NCBI GenBank assembly: GCA_024642805.1
Contig: JAHEAK010000303.1
Span: 1-6,456, forward strand
Length of the DNA: 6,456 nucleotides
DNA from: Kofleriaceae bacterium
GTDB taxonomy: Bacteria > Myxococcota_A > Polyangia > Haliangiales > Haliangiaceae
Direction of reading: 5' to 3'
The position numbers were made by a program, and so were the translations under genes. The notes under the pieces are model-generated. The model saw only the letters and a program-made list of their open reading frames with translations. It made no database searches and had not been told where the DNA came from. Each line of letters opens with the position of its first letter. The first letter of the stretch is position 1. Below are positions 1 to 6,063 of the stretch, piece by piece.

Positions 1-551
1 ATGCGCAGGTCGCCGCTCACCAAGGACGAGGACACTGCATAGGTCTCACCTCCGACCACGGAAGCGCCAAGGCCTGCGGCCCGGTAGAAGATGTTGTCGA
101 AGACTTCCGTCTTGGGCATCTCGATCTCGGCGCTCGGCCCGGTGAGGCGCATCATCGGTCCGACATCGATGAAGTCGTAGAAGCTCGGCTCGGCAGGAAC
201 CAGAGGCACCTGGAAACAGCGATCGACAGGAAAATCCGCGTAGAAATGATTGGGTACGCGTCCTGGCCCCGAGTGACCGGTGTAGACCTCGCTGAGCGCC
301 ATGGTGCGTTCGAGACCGTCGCCGCCGACGAAACGCTCAAGACGCACGTAGCCGCCCAGCGCACTCTCCAGGGCTTCTTCCGCAACACACGCACCACCGC
401 CAACGTCATCGCCGCCAGGATCGGGATCGCCGCTCGAGGATCCTGCGTCGGCCGAGAGATCCACACCCATGGCCTCGGGGCTGTTGGCGCAGGCAGCAAG
501 GCCGAGCGCGAGAAGGAAGGAGGAACAAAGCCAAGGTTCGATGCGATTCAT
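1..551 (-). CDS. Predicted outer-envelope lipoprotein of unknown function, C-terminus cut by the window edge
   Basis: The minus frame is open from an ATG at 551-549 to the left edge: 183 full codons and no stop. It begins with a lipoprotein signal peptide: short n-region with Arg3, hydrophobic h-region (about residues 8-19), and lipobox LAAC with Cys21 as the probable lipidated residue. Residues about 31-53 form a low-complexity Asp/Gly/Ser/Pro linker, common after the lipid anchor in myxobacterial lipoproteins. The rest looks like a folded domain with two cysteines (Cys55, Cys112) that could pair. I do not recognise the family. An in-frame TTG lies two codons upstream (557-555), but ATG gives the better signal peptide; no strong Shine-Dalgarno precedes either. 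The gene follows the STAND regulator by 96 bp, across a hairpin and a 26-bp element that also precedes the lipoprotein gene at 3153-4331. It may therefore have its own promoter. Confidence is high that it is a real lipoprotein gene, nil for function. Confidence 0.82.
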   Translation of the reverse strand, partial: MNRIEPWLCSSFLLALGLAACANSPEAMGVDLSADAGSSSGDPDPGGDDVGGGACVAEEALESALGGYVRLERFVGGDGLERTMALSEVYTGHSGPGRVPNHFYADFPVDRCFQVPLVPAEPSFYDFIDVGPMMRLTGPSAEIEMPKTEVFDNIFYRAAGLGASVVGGETYAVSSSLVSGDLR

Positions 552-595
552 GCCCAACGAGATACGCTCGCCGCCTTCCGGCTCGTAGTGAGAGA

Positions 596-615
596 TTCTG
601 AAAAAAATTTCAGAA
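596..615 (-). repeat. AT-rich perfect inverted repeat with a T tract
   Basis: Arms of 8 bp (596-603 and 608-615) flank a 4-nt loop and are perfectly complementary: on the minus strand TTCTGAAA, TTTT, TTTCAGAA. It overlaps the second and third hexamers of element copy A. In RNA it would fold into a weak AT-rich hairpin containing a run of seven U residues, 19 nt after the stronger hairpin at 626-647. It could contribute to ending the upstream transcript, or be only a by-product of the inverted hexamers of a DNA-binding site. Confidence 0.45.
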
Positions 616-623
616 GCTTTCAG
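598..623 (-). promoter_or_regulatory. 26-bp tripartite repeat element, copy A, upstream of the left lipoprotein gene
   Basis: Read on the minus strand, hexamer CTGAAA (623-618) is followed by 4 nt, a second CTGAAA (613-608), 4 nt, and TTTCAG (603-598), which is the same hexamer inverted. The element ends 46 nt before the ATG at 551. The same arrangement occurs at 4377-4402, 45 nt before another lipoprotein start. The hexamers match and the spacers do not, so the likeliest explanation is an operator or activator site with 10-bp spacing. I see no convincing -35/-10 pair to place a transcription start. Which protein binds it is unknown; the STAND winged-helix protein just upstream is one candidate. 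Confidence 0.5.
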
Positions 624-625
624 GT

Positions 626-647
626 GTTGGGAGAGCTCGCTCCCAAC
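626..647 (-). terminator. Possible terminator hairpin directly after the STAND regulator stop codon
   Basis: A perfect 8-bp stem (626-633 with 640-647; GTTGGGAG against CTCCCAAC) with a 6-nt loop starts on the base after the TGA stop at 650-648. The U tract is not adjacent: seven T residues on the minus strand (607-601) come 18 nt after the stem, inside a second AT-rich inverted repeat. This is not a textbook intrinsic terminator. It may be a partial terminator or an mRNA 3'-end stabiliser separating the STAND gene from the left lipoprotein gene. Confidence 0.45.
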
Positions 648-3107
648 TCAGCAAGCATCTAATATTTCAAGGTTAATTTCGCCATCGAGCGAGTAGCCTT
701 GTGCAGAGGTCGCGATCACACCGCGCAAGCCAAGGCTGCGCAAGGAGCCAATCGCATTGTACAGGCGGGTCTTGGCTGCTTCGGGCTGGATGACTTCGAG
801 AGGCCAACCGGCCGCCACCAACTCTTCGGGCGCAAGGGCTCCCGCAGCTTGCAAGCGCTGCTCGACCAGGGCCGCCAAGATGTTCCGAAGCGGCCCGCGT
901 CTGCGCAGGTCGACCTCGCTTGCACTCCGGGCGAAGCGAGAACCATCACGCGCGATCTTCACGACCTCGCGATCCGCGCGGGGTGCGCCCGCTTTGATGC
1001 TCTCGCGAATGCGTCGCGCGATGCGGGCTTGCACGCCATAGACCTCGGCGGAAGTGCCGCCCCCTTCCAAGATGGCAACCGCCTGCGCAACGAGGGGCCG
1101 GCCATGCCCAGCCACGCTCTTCTCGGGCGCACCTTGCCATGCCAAGGCTCGCAGCACCGCGCTGAACAATGCACCCGAACCCGAGCCGCCGAAGACTTCC
1201 AGATCGCCCACGTGCGAAGCGAGCTGCGCGAGACCATCACTGTCGCCGGCAAGGATTCTGGCGATGGCTCCATAGCCAACGGCGTCGCTCCACAGACTGC
1301 GTCTGCCCAGATCGAGAGCGAGGGCCTCGGCCTCCACCAAACTCTCGATGGCCTGCGCATCCAGGCCGCTGTCGATTTCGGCGAGTCCGCGAAAGAGCAA
1401 GCAGCCGGCTTGTACGACCCGATCGCCATCGCTTCGAGCACCTTGTAGCGCGCTTCGAATCCGCGACATGGCCACGTGGTGATCGCCGCGATGCAAGGAG
1501 CCGAGAGCCAGATTGACCATCACCTTGTTGGCTGGTCGAGTGAGCCCGTGATCATCAAAGATGCTCCAGGCACTCAGCCCATCGCCTTCATCGCATGCCT
1601 CCGATCCCACGAGATCGATGGCAAAGCTGGTGGCCATTACGTGCGCTCGTTCGACCGGGCTGGTGGCGGCTTGCAGAGCCAGAGCGAGAGTCGTACGCGC
1701 CTCTTCGATGTGGCCGAGATCGAGCGTTACCAGCGCATCGGTGAGGTGGTAGTGCCAAGGGGCGATAGCGTGCTTGGTAGGATCGATGGTGGCGAGCAGT
1801 GCCCTGGCGGCTGCAGCGTCGCCACGCGCTCTGGCCACCCGCGCCTCTTCGAGCGCAATCTGCGCGCGTAAGGCTGGCAGGTCGAATCTCTCGGCAAGCT
1901 GCATGGCGCGATCGAGCATCTCTCTCCGCAAGCGAATCGGCCCGCGTATCTCGAGCGCCGAGCTCGAGGCGAGCAGCACCTCTGTGGCTTGTTCGGCACG
2001 GGCCGCGTCGCTTGCGCAAGCGAACATCTCATCGGCGGCGCGAACCAGATCGTCGCCGCGCACCTCCCCGGCCAGAGCGAGCCCGCGGATGACCTGCGCA
2101 TGCGCCATGGCGAGCTGCACTCGATCCGCCTGCACACGAGCGCGCACGAAGCGGCGCAGGATGGCCAGGATCTCGAGGCCGTCATTGGCCCGGGCCACCA
2201 GACCGCGAGCAATCAGTGGCGCCAGGGTGAGCGTCGTGTCGCTCTCGTGCGAGCCGGCCAGGAGTGTGGCGGCGCGGGCGAAGTCGTCAGCGTGAAATCG
2301 CTCTTCGAAGGCGCAGGCCAGGCTGAGCGCTCGCCGTTCTGAATCGCTCAAGTCTTTCCAGGTGTCCTCGAGAGCGAGCTCCAGGCTCTGATGACGTCTG
2401 GGAACGTCGGCCGCCGCCGTGTGCAAGATCGCTTCGCCACGGCTGAGCGCGGCCTGGATCTCACGAGGCGAACGGATGCCAAGCGCGCCAGCCATTAGCT
2501 CGATGGCCAGTGGCGAACCGCCGACAAAGGCCAGCAGTGAGTCGGTCTCCGCGCGCGACGGTGGCATGGCAATACCGAGTTCGCTCACGCGATCGTCGAG
2601 GAGCTGGCAGCACGAGGCGGCATCGAGGGGAGCCAGGGCCATGCGACGCACGCCTCGCAGTTGCAGTGGCGCCTGCGCCGTGACGATGAACATGTGGGAT
2701 CCAGCGCTCAGCCATGTCGGCAAGACCGCCAAGAGTTCGCTCTCGCGCGCCCCGGCGTGATCGAGCACGATGAGCGAGCGCTCTCTGCGAGTGAGTGCAA
2801 GAGCGGTTCTCTCGACGAGATCCTCGCTGGCCGAAGTTGTGTCCTCGCCCAGCAAACGCGCCAACACCTCTGCGGCGGCGTCCGGTCGATCGCCTAGCTC
2901 ACAATAGAAGCGCCCTCCTGGAAAGTGCTCGACCATGTCGCTGCTCGCCACGCGCGCAAGTCGCGTCTTGCCGACGCCTGCCATGCCATAGAGAGAAACC
3001 AGGCATGGAGCGGGGCCCGCCGCGCTGGCCATCTCGAGCAGGGCCTGCCGTTCCTGGCTTCTTCCGACAAAGGACGTGAGGTCCCAGGGCAAGACTGACC
3101 AGCTCAT
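648..3107 (-). CDS. STAND-class P-loop ATPase with TPR-like helices and C-terminal winged-helix DNA-binding domain; probable transcriptional regulator
   Basis: An 819-residue soluble protein. The N-terminal LTSFVGR motif (10-16) is the usual entry to AfsR/MalT/NB-ARC-like STAND ATPases. Walker A is GMAGVGKT (41-48, Lys47), Walker B is LIVLD (112-116), and a GSPLAIEL box (197-204) matches the family GLPLA motif. Residues about 241-280 resemble the STAND winged-helix arm. Alanine-rich helical pairs from about 340 to 690 look like degenerate TPRs, the usual ligand- or partner-sensing region. The last about 107 residues (713-819) resemble an OmpR/PhoB-like winged helix: a helix with AAKTRLYNAIGSLRSL (777-792), then a beta wing with GYSLD. 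STAND regulators are typically held inactive with ADP and oligomerise with ATP after signal binding. An oddity is TAQ (143-145) where relatives usually have TSR or TTR, so the arginine that normally contacts the nucleotide phosphate is Gln145. Start ATG follows a modest AGAAG (3120-3116) by 8 nt. It is 45 bp downstream of the lipoprotein gene, probably in the same transcript. The signal and targets are unknown. Confidence 0.88.
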   Translation of the reverse strand: MSWSVLPWDLTSFVGRSQERQALLEMASAAGPAPCLVSLYGMAGVGKTRLARVASSDMVEHFPGGRFYCELGDRPDAAAEVLARLLGEDTTSASEDLVERTALALTRRERSLIVLDHAGARESELLAVLPTWLSAGSHMFIVTAQAPLQLRGVRRMALAPLDAASCCQLLDDRVSELGIAMPPSRAETDSLLAFVGGSPLAIELMAGALGIRSPREIQAALSRGEAILHTAAADVPRRHQSLELALEDTWKDLSDSERRALSLACAFEERFHADDFARAATLLAGSHESDTTLTLAPLIARGLVARANDGLEILAILRRFVRARVQADRVQLAMAHAQVIRGLALAGEVRGDDLVRAADEMFACASDAARAEQATEVLLASSSALEIRGPIRLRREMLDRAMQLAERFDLPALRAQIALEEARVARARGDAAAARALLATIDPTKHAIAPWHYHLTDALVTLDLGHIEEARTTLALALQAATSPVERAHVMATSFAIDLVGSEACDEGDGLSAWSIFDDHGLTRPANKVMVNLALGSLHRGDHHVAMSRIRSALQGARSDGDRVVQAGCLLFRGLAEIDSGLDAQAIESLVEAEALALDLGRRSLWSDAVGYGAIARILAGDSDGLAQLASHVGDLEVFGGSGSGALFSAVLRALAWQGAPEKSVAGHGRPLVAQAVAILEGGGTSAEVYGVQARIARRIRESIKAGAPRADREVVKIARDGSRFARSASEVDLRRRGPLRNILAALVEQRLQAAGALAPEELVAAGWPLEVIQPEAAKTRLYNAIGSLRSLGLRGVIATSAQGYSLDGEINLEILDAC

Positions 3108-3152
3108 GATCTGAGCTTCTCATATTTCGAAGCACCCTGGAGGTGCGTGCGC

Positions 3153-4331
3153 TTAGGGAGCGCTCAACAACACGCCCGCGCGTGCAGGCCACCAATTATT
3201 GAGACCGCCCAGGCAGCGCGCCTGATGAATGGCTCCCCAATTGGGGTGTCGCCCCACCCGAGAGGGTGTGTAGCCGCCCGTGCCCTGCTGCTGGCGGGTA
3301 AAGGTGCCAGCGTGCAAACGCCCATACTGGTAGTCGAGGCCACCCCAGGTGCTCAGTTGCGTGGACGCTTTGCACAGCGAGTCGATGCGCCCGTCGTTGT
3401 AGCCAGCATCGTCGAGTCGCAGGATGGTGATCATGCGCCTGTTGATGCCGGATACTGCAGTGTCGAATTCGCGCGCCAGCTTGTCAAAGCAGCTCAAGTT
3501 AAAGGTGCAGTGTGGGTTGCTCTGCGGCTTAACGATGCCGGCCGCCGAATTCATGACGTTGGAGATGTGCATGTACACCTCCGAGGCCAGGACCCGACAG
3601 TGGTCGTTGCAGGCCCGAAGCACCGAGGAGAAGCTGGCTAGCCGACCGGCGTTGTTATAGCTGTTGATGTAGAGGATGACGCGTCGGTCGAGGCCTCGCG
3701 CGGCCAGCTCTTGCAACATGGCCGCAAAGGCCTGGGCGTAATCGCCGCCGTTCTGCCAACGCGCGGGTCCATCTGCAAAGCTCAGCTCATCGATCGACAC
3801 GTAGGCATAGCCCTGTGCCAGACGCGCCTGCACGAAGTCGGCGGCGTCGCCGGCATCGAGGTGGGCTTCGAGCGAGCGTTCACCGAACTTGCCGGCACGT
3901 GGCATCTTGAAGGCCAGGAGACCTCCTGCCTCGATCCACGGCCGAAAGCGCGTGCACGGGTCCGCAGGATTGACGGCCAGAACGAACTGCGCGCGAGGCG
4001 TATTGCCCAGTAGCGCCAGCGTCGCGGGCCAGTTGATAGCACCGGGATCATCTGCTCGCTGATAGGAGCCGTAGTACAGAAACATCGGCGTGTCGTCGTA
4101 GATCGGCAGTGCTGGCAGGTCAGCACAGATGCGCGGAGCTTCGGTGGCGGCCAGCGGGTTGATGTCATCGCTTGGACCGGCATCGACAAGCCCTTCGAAG
4201 GCAGAGTCGACTTCCGCGCCGGCGCTGGCATCCACGACCTCGCCAGTGCAAGCGGAGGAGCCGGTAGCGAGGAGCAGCACCACGAGGGTCGAAAAGAAAA
4301 GAGGGAGAGGTGTGCGCGTCCTGCGATCCAT
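3153..4331 (-). CDS. Secreted cysteine-rich lipoprotein, possible TIM-barrel glycoside-hydrolase-like protein
   Basis: A 392-residue exported protein. Its signal peptide has a basic n-region (RRTR), hydrophobic core (about 9-22) and a probable lipobox SSAC with Cys28. The Ser at -3 is less usual than Leu, so plain secretion is possible. An acidic Ala/Asp/Ser-rich linker (about 31-66) precedes the folded domain. Eight further cysteines (69, 126, 241, 245, 275, 281, 320, 373) are an even number and suggest disulfides outside the cytoplasm. Evenly spaced strand-like segments read as a possible (beta/alpha)8 barrel: MFLYYG (83-88), FVLAVNP (116-122), LLAFKMP (138-144), AYVSIDEL (176-183), VILYIN (218-223), VLASEVYMHI (247-256), ITILRLDD (301-308), WGGLDY (329-334). 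Glu182 ending a SIDE strand and Glu251 or Asp307/308 on later strands would be natural catalytic candidates. This fold is my inference; no family is recognised. An in-frame TAG three codons upstream fixes the ATG as the earliest start, with AGGTAGGG directly before it. The 26-bp element lies 45 nt upstream. Confidence 0.8.
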   Translation of the reverse strand: MDRRTRTPLPLFFSTLVVLLLATGSSACTGEVVDASAGAEVDSAFEGLVDAGPSDDINPLAATEAPRICADLPALPIYDDTPMFLYYGSYQRADDPGAINWPATLALLGNTPRAQFVLAVNPADPCTRFRPWIEAGGLLAFKMPRAGKFGERSLEAHLDAGDAADFVQARLAQGYAYVSIDELSFADGPARWQNGGDYAQAFAAMLQELAARGLDRRVILYINSYNNAGRLASFSSVLRACNDHCRVLASEVYMHISNVMNSAAGIVKPQSNPHCTFNLSCFDKLAREFDTAVSGINRRMITILRLDDAGYNDGRIDSLCKASTQLSTWGGLDYQYGRLHAGTFTRQQQGTGGYTPSRVGRHPNWGAIHQARCLGGLNNWWPARAGVLLSAP

Positions 4332-4376
4332 CCCTACCTAGTACCCCTTCGATGGCGCGACGAGCACCCAAAGCTC

Positions 4377-4402
4377 CTGATAGTTTTTTCAGCTTTTTTC
4401 AG
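4377..4402 (-). promoter_or_regulatory. 26-bp tripartite repeat element, copy B, upstream of the cysteine-rich lipoprotein gene
   Basis: On the minus strand, CTGAAA (4402-4397), 4 nt, CTGAAA (4392-4387), 4 nt, TATCAG (4382-4377); the third is an inverted copy with one mismatch. It begins 12 nt after the kinase stop codon and ends 45 nt before the ATG at 4331. Compared with copy A at 598-623, both direct hexamers are identical, five of six bases agree in the third block, and none of the eight spacer bases agree. That contrast favours a shared binding site over recent duplication. The A-runs in the spacers (T-runs on the plus strand) are in the wrong orientation to terminate the kinase transcript, so read-through from the kinase gene remains possible. 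Confidence 0.5.
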
Positions 4403-4414
4403 TTGCCAAAGCTA

Positions 4415-6004
4415 CTAGCCCTCACTGGCTTGCGAGTGAAGACATGCACTCAACGCGCTCGCGAGCTCGGTGGCACTCGGGAAGCGCTGCTCGGGATCGA
4501 TCGCCAGGCAACGCATGGTGAGCGCGTCGACGCCGGCAGGTAATGGCCTGCCAAGAATCTGGCTTGGCAACGGGGCTTGCCCCTGCATAACGCGATGCAG
4601 TAGCTGCATGAGCGTGTCACCCGTGTAGGGCGGTCTACCGGTAAGCAAGAAATAGAGAACGGCGCCAAGACTGTACAAATCGCAGCGCTCATCCATGGGC
4701 ATTCCGTTGGCCATCTCAGGAGCCAAATACTGCGGTGTACCCATCACCGAGCCGGAAGCTGTCAGCACCGTGTTGCCGTGGTTAGCGACGGCCGCGATCC
4801 CGAAATCGAGCAGCTTGACAAAGTCAGGCTCACCGCCAAGCTTGGTGACGAAGAGATTCTCGGGTTTGATGTCGCGATGAACGATGCCATGAGCGTGTGC
4901 TTCCACGAGCGCTCGCGAGGCTTGCAGCACCAAGTTCAGGGCCCGAGCAGGCTCGAGCGGCCCCACGCGGGCAACCAGCTGCGCAAGGTTCTCTCCTTCC
5001 AACAGCTCCATCGCGTAGTACCAGAGTCCATCATCGGTCGCGCCAAAATCGAGAACGCGAACGGTATTGGGATGAGTCAACGCGGCAGTGGCACGCGCCT
5101 CGCGCTCGAAGCGCGAGACCTCGACTCCCTTGGAAGCCCCCTTCAAGATCTTGAGCGCAACGTCCCGTCGCAGAGCCGGGAAGTACGCGGTCCAAACTTC
5201 GCCCATGCCACCTGCCCCAAGGAGGTTCTTCAACTGGTAGCGCCCGATCTGTCTGGCCTCAAAGAGCTGACGTCGAAGCTGCCAAATGGTGTTCCCTCCT
5301 GTGAGTACCAACATCATGATGATCACGTTGGTCGCCACCATGGTGGCAAAGAGTGCTACCTGACGCACATCACCGAATTGGGATGCGATTGCAGGCGACA
5401 TTGCCGCCGCCATCCCGAGCGTGATCGGGTGAATCACGACCGCCAAGGCCATCGAGGGAAGTCCCTCGGAGAAACGATCCGTACGCATGGTGGAGCGGCC
5501 GACCAGAATGATGGTAATGCCAATGGCGTATATGCTCGCAATGCCGCCGGCAAGAGCACACATGAGCGACGATAGGAATGCAAAGCCTGAGGTCGTCATG
5601 CGCTCGATGCGCAGGAGACTGCGATGGGAAGGCGTCTGCGATCGCCGTAGCCAGAAGTACAAGGGCAAGATCGCCAGTGCGGATATCAATCGAGCGATAA
5701 GGAGCGGCGCGAGTCTTGAAGGCTCGATGTAGCTCGCGATCGTCCAATCAGCGACCAAGAAGAAAGGTGTGAGCAAAAGCAGCATCGCCAGCATGCGCCG
5801 AGTGCGAATCGCCGTTTGCAACTCGTCCTCACTTTCCAGTTGTCGGCGACGGTCCATGGCTTCGGCCATGCCGGTCTCGTGGCGCCCTAGCTGCGCCATC
5901 TGCACTTCCTTGGCGACTTGGCTCGGAGTCAGTGGGGAGGCCATGGTCTCGGCCAGCCCTGCACTGTTCGTGTCAAGCTCGCGTGAATTGAATTGCTCAG
6001 ACAC
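4415..6004 (-). CDS. Transmembrane Hanks-type serine/threonine protein kinase with N-terminal membrane domain
   Basis: A 529-residue kinase in three parts. Residues 1-70 are a charged, probably cytoplasmic lead. About 71-236 hold roughly six hydrophobic helices (near 71-91, 98-119, 137-152, 154-169, 184-202, 214-236). A complete kinase domain fills about 254-520. All catalytic elements are present: glycine loop GAGGMG (263-268), ATP-binding Lys285 in VALK, probable alpha-C Glu302, HRD (376-378) with Asp378, KPEN (380-383), DFG (400-402) and APE (428-430). The activation segment carries Thr412, Thr415, Ser417, Ser419 and Thr423 as possible phosphosites. It is an RD kinase and should be active. 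Most bacterial PknB-type kinases have the kinase first and an extracellular sensor last; here a membrane module comes first and nothing follows the catalytic domain. Similar layouts occur in myxobacteria. The membrane part may sense the signal. The start shown is GTG with no clear Shine-Dalgarno; Met21 (5944-5942) is an alternative. An inverted repeat overlaps the GTG. A STAS gene lies 59 bp upstream and probably shares the transcript. Confidence 0.93.
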   Translation of the reverse strand: MSEQFNSRELDTNSAGLAETMASPLTPSQVAKEVQMAQLGRHETGMAEAMDRRRQLESEDELQTAIRTRRMLAMLLLLTPFFLVADWTIASYIEPSRLAPLLIARLISALAILPLYFWLRRSQTPSHRSLLRIERMTTSGFAFLSSLMCALAGGIASIYAIGITIILVGRSTMRTDRFSEGLPSMALAVVIHPITLGMAAAMSPAIASQFGDVRQVALFATMVATNVIIMMLVLTGGNTIWQLRRQLFEARQIGRYQLKNLLGAGGMGEVWTAYFPALRRDVALKILKGASKGVEVSRFEREARATAALTHPNTVRVLDFGATDDGLWYYAMELLEGENLAQLVARVGPLEPARALNLVLQASRALVEAHAHGIVHRDIKPENLFVTKLGGEPDFVKLLDFGIAAVANHGNTVLTASGSVMGTPQYLAPEMANGMPMDERCDLYSLGAVLYFLLTGRPPYTGDTLMQLLHRVMQGQAPLPSQILGRPLPAGVDALTMRCLAIDPEQRFPSATELASALSACLHSQASEG

Positions 6005-6037
6005 GAGTCTGGCAATGGTATCCCGAACCCGACTCGT
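6003..6037 (-). repeat. Inverted repeat overlapping the kinase start codon
   Basis: Perfect 7-bp arms (6003-6009 and 6031-6037; ACGAGTC against GACTCGT) are separated by 21 nt. On the transcript the downstream arm includes the first two bases of the proposed GTG start. If it folds, it could hide the start and lower translation of the kinase relative to the STAS gene upstream. The long loop makes this only moderately likely, and there is no U tract to suggest a terminator. Confidence 0.3.
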
Positions 6038-6063
6038 AGGACATACGGCAAGGACGGAGGACG

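Noticed and set aside
152..499. 115-residue minus-strand open frame
   Set aside because: It overlaps the lipoprotein reading frame in another phase. The lipoprotein frame has a signal peptide and lipobox, while this one is Arg/Ser-rich shadow sequence.
699..1448. 249-residue plus-strand open frame
   Set aside because: It lies antisense inside the STAND gene, whose domains are clear. Its translation shows no domain, and long antisense frames are expected at this GC content.
3132..3146. Hairpin between the cysteine-rich lipoprotein gene and the STAND gene
   Set aside because: The stem is only 5 bp with no U tract, too weak to call a terminator in a 45-bp gap between likely co-transcribed genes.
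4384..4402. T-runs on the plus strand as a terminator
   Set aside because: No plus-strand gene ends here, there is no GC stem before the runs, and the minus-strand transcript would carry A-runs instead.
4387..4407. Sigma-54 promoter (TGGCAA followed by GC)
   Set aside because: The GG-to-GC gap is 12 nt rather than the required 10, and copy A of the element has no matching GG/GC pair.
4778..5575. 265-residue plus-strand open frame
   Set aside because: It is antisense to the kinase, covering its conserved catalytic motifs, and has no recognisable motif of its own.
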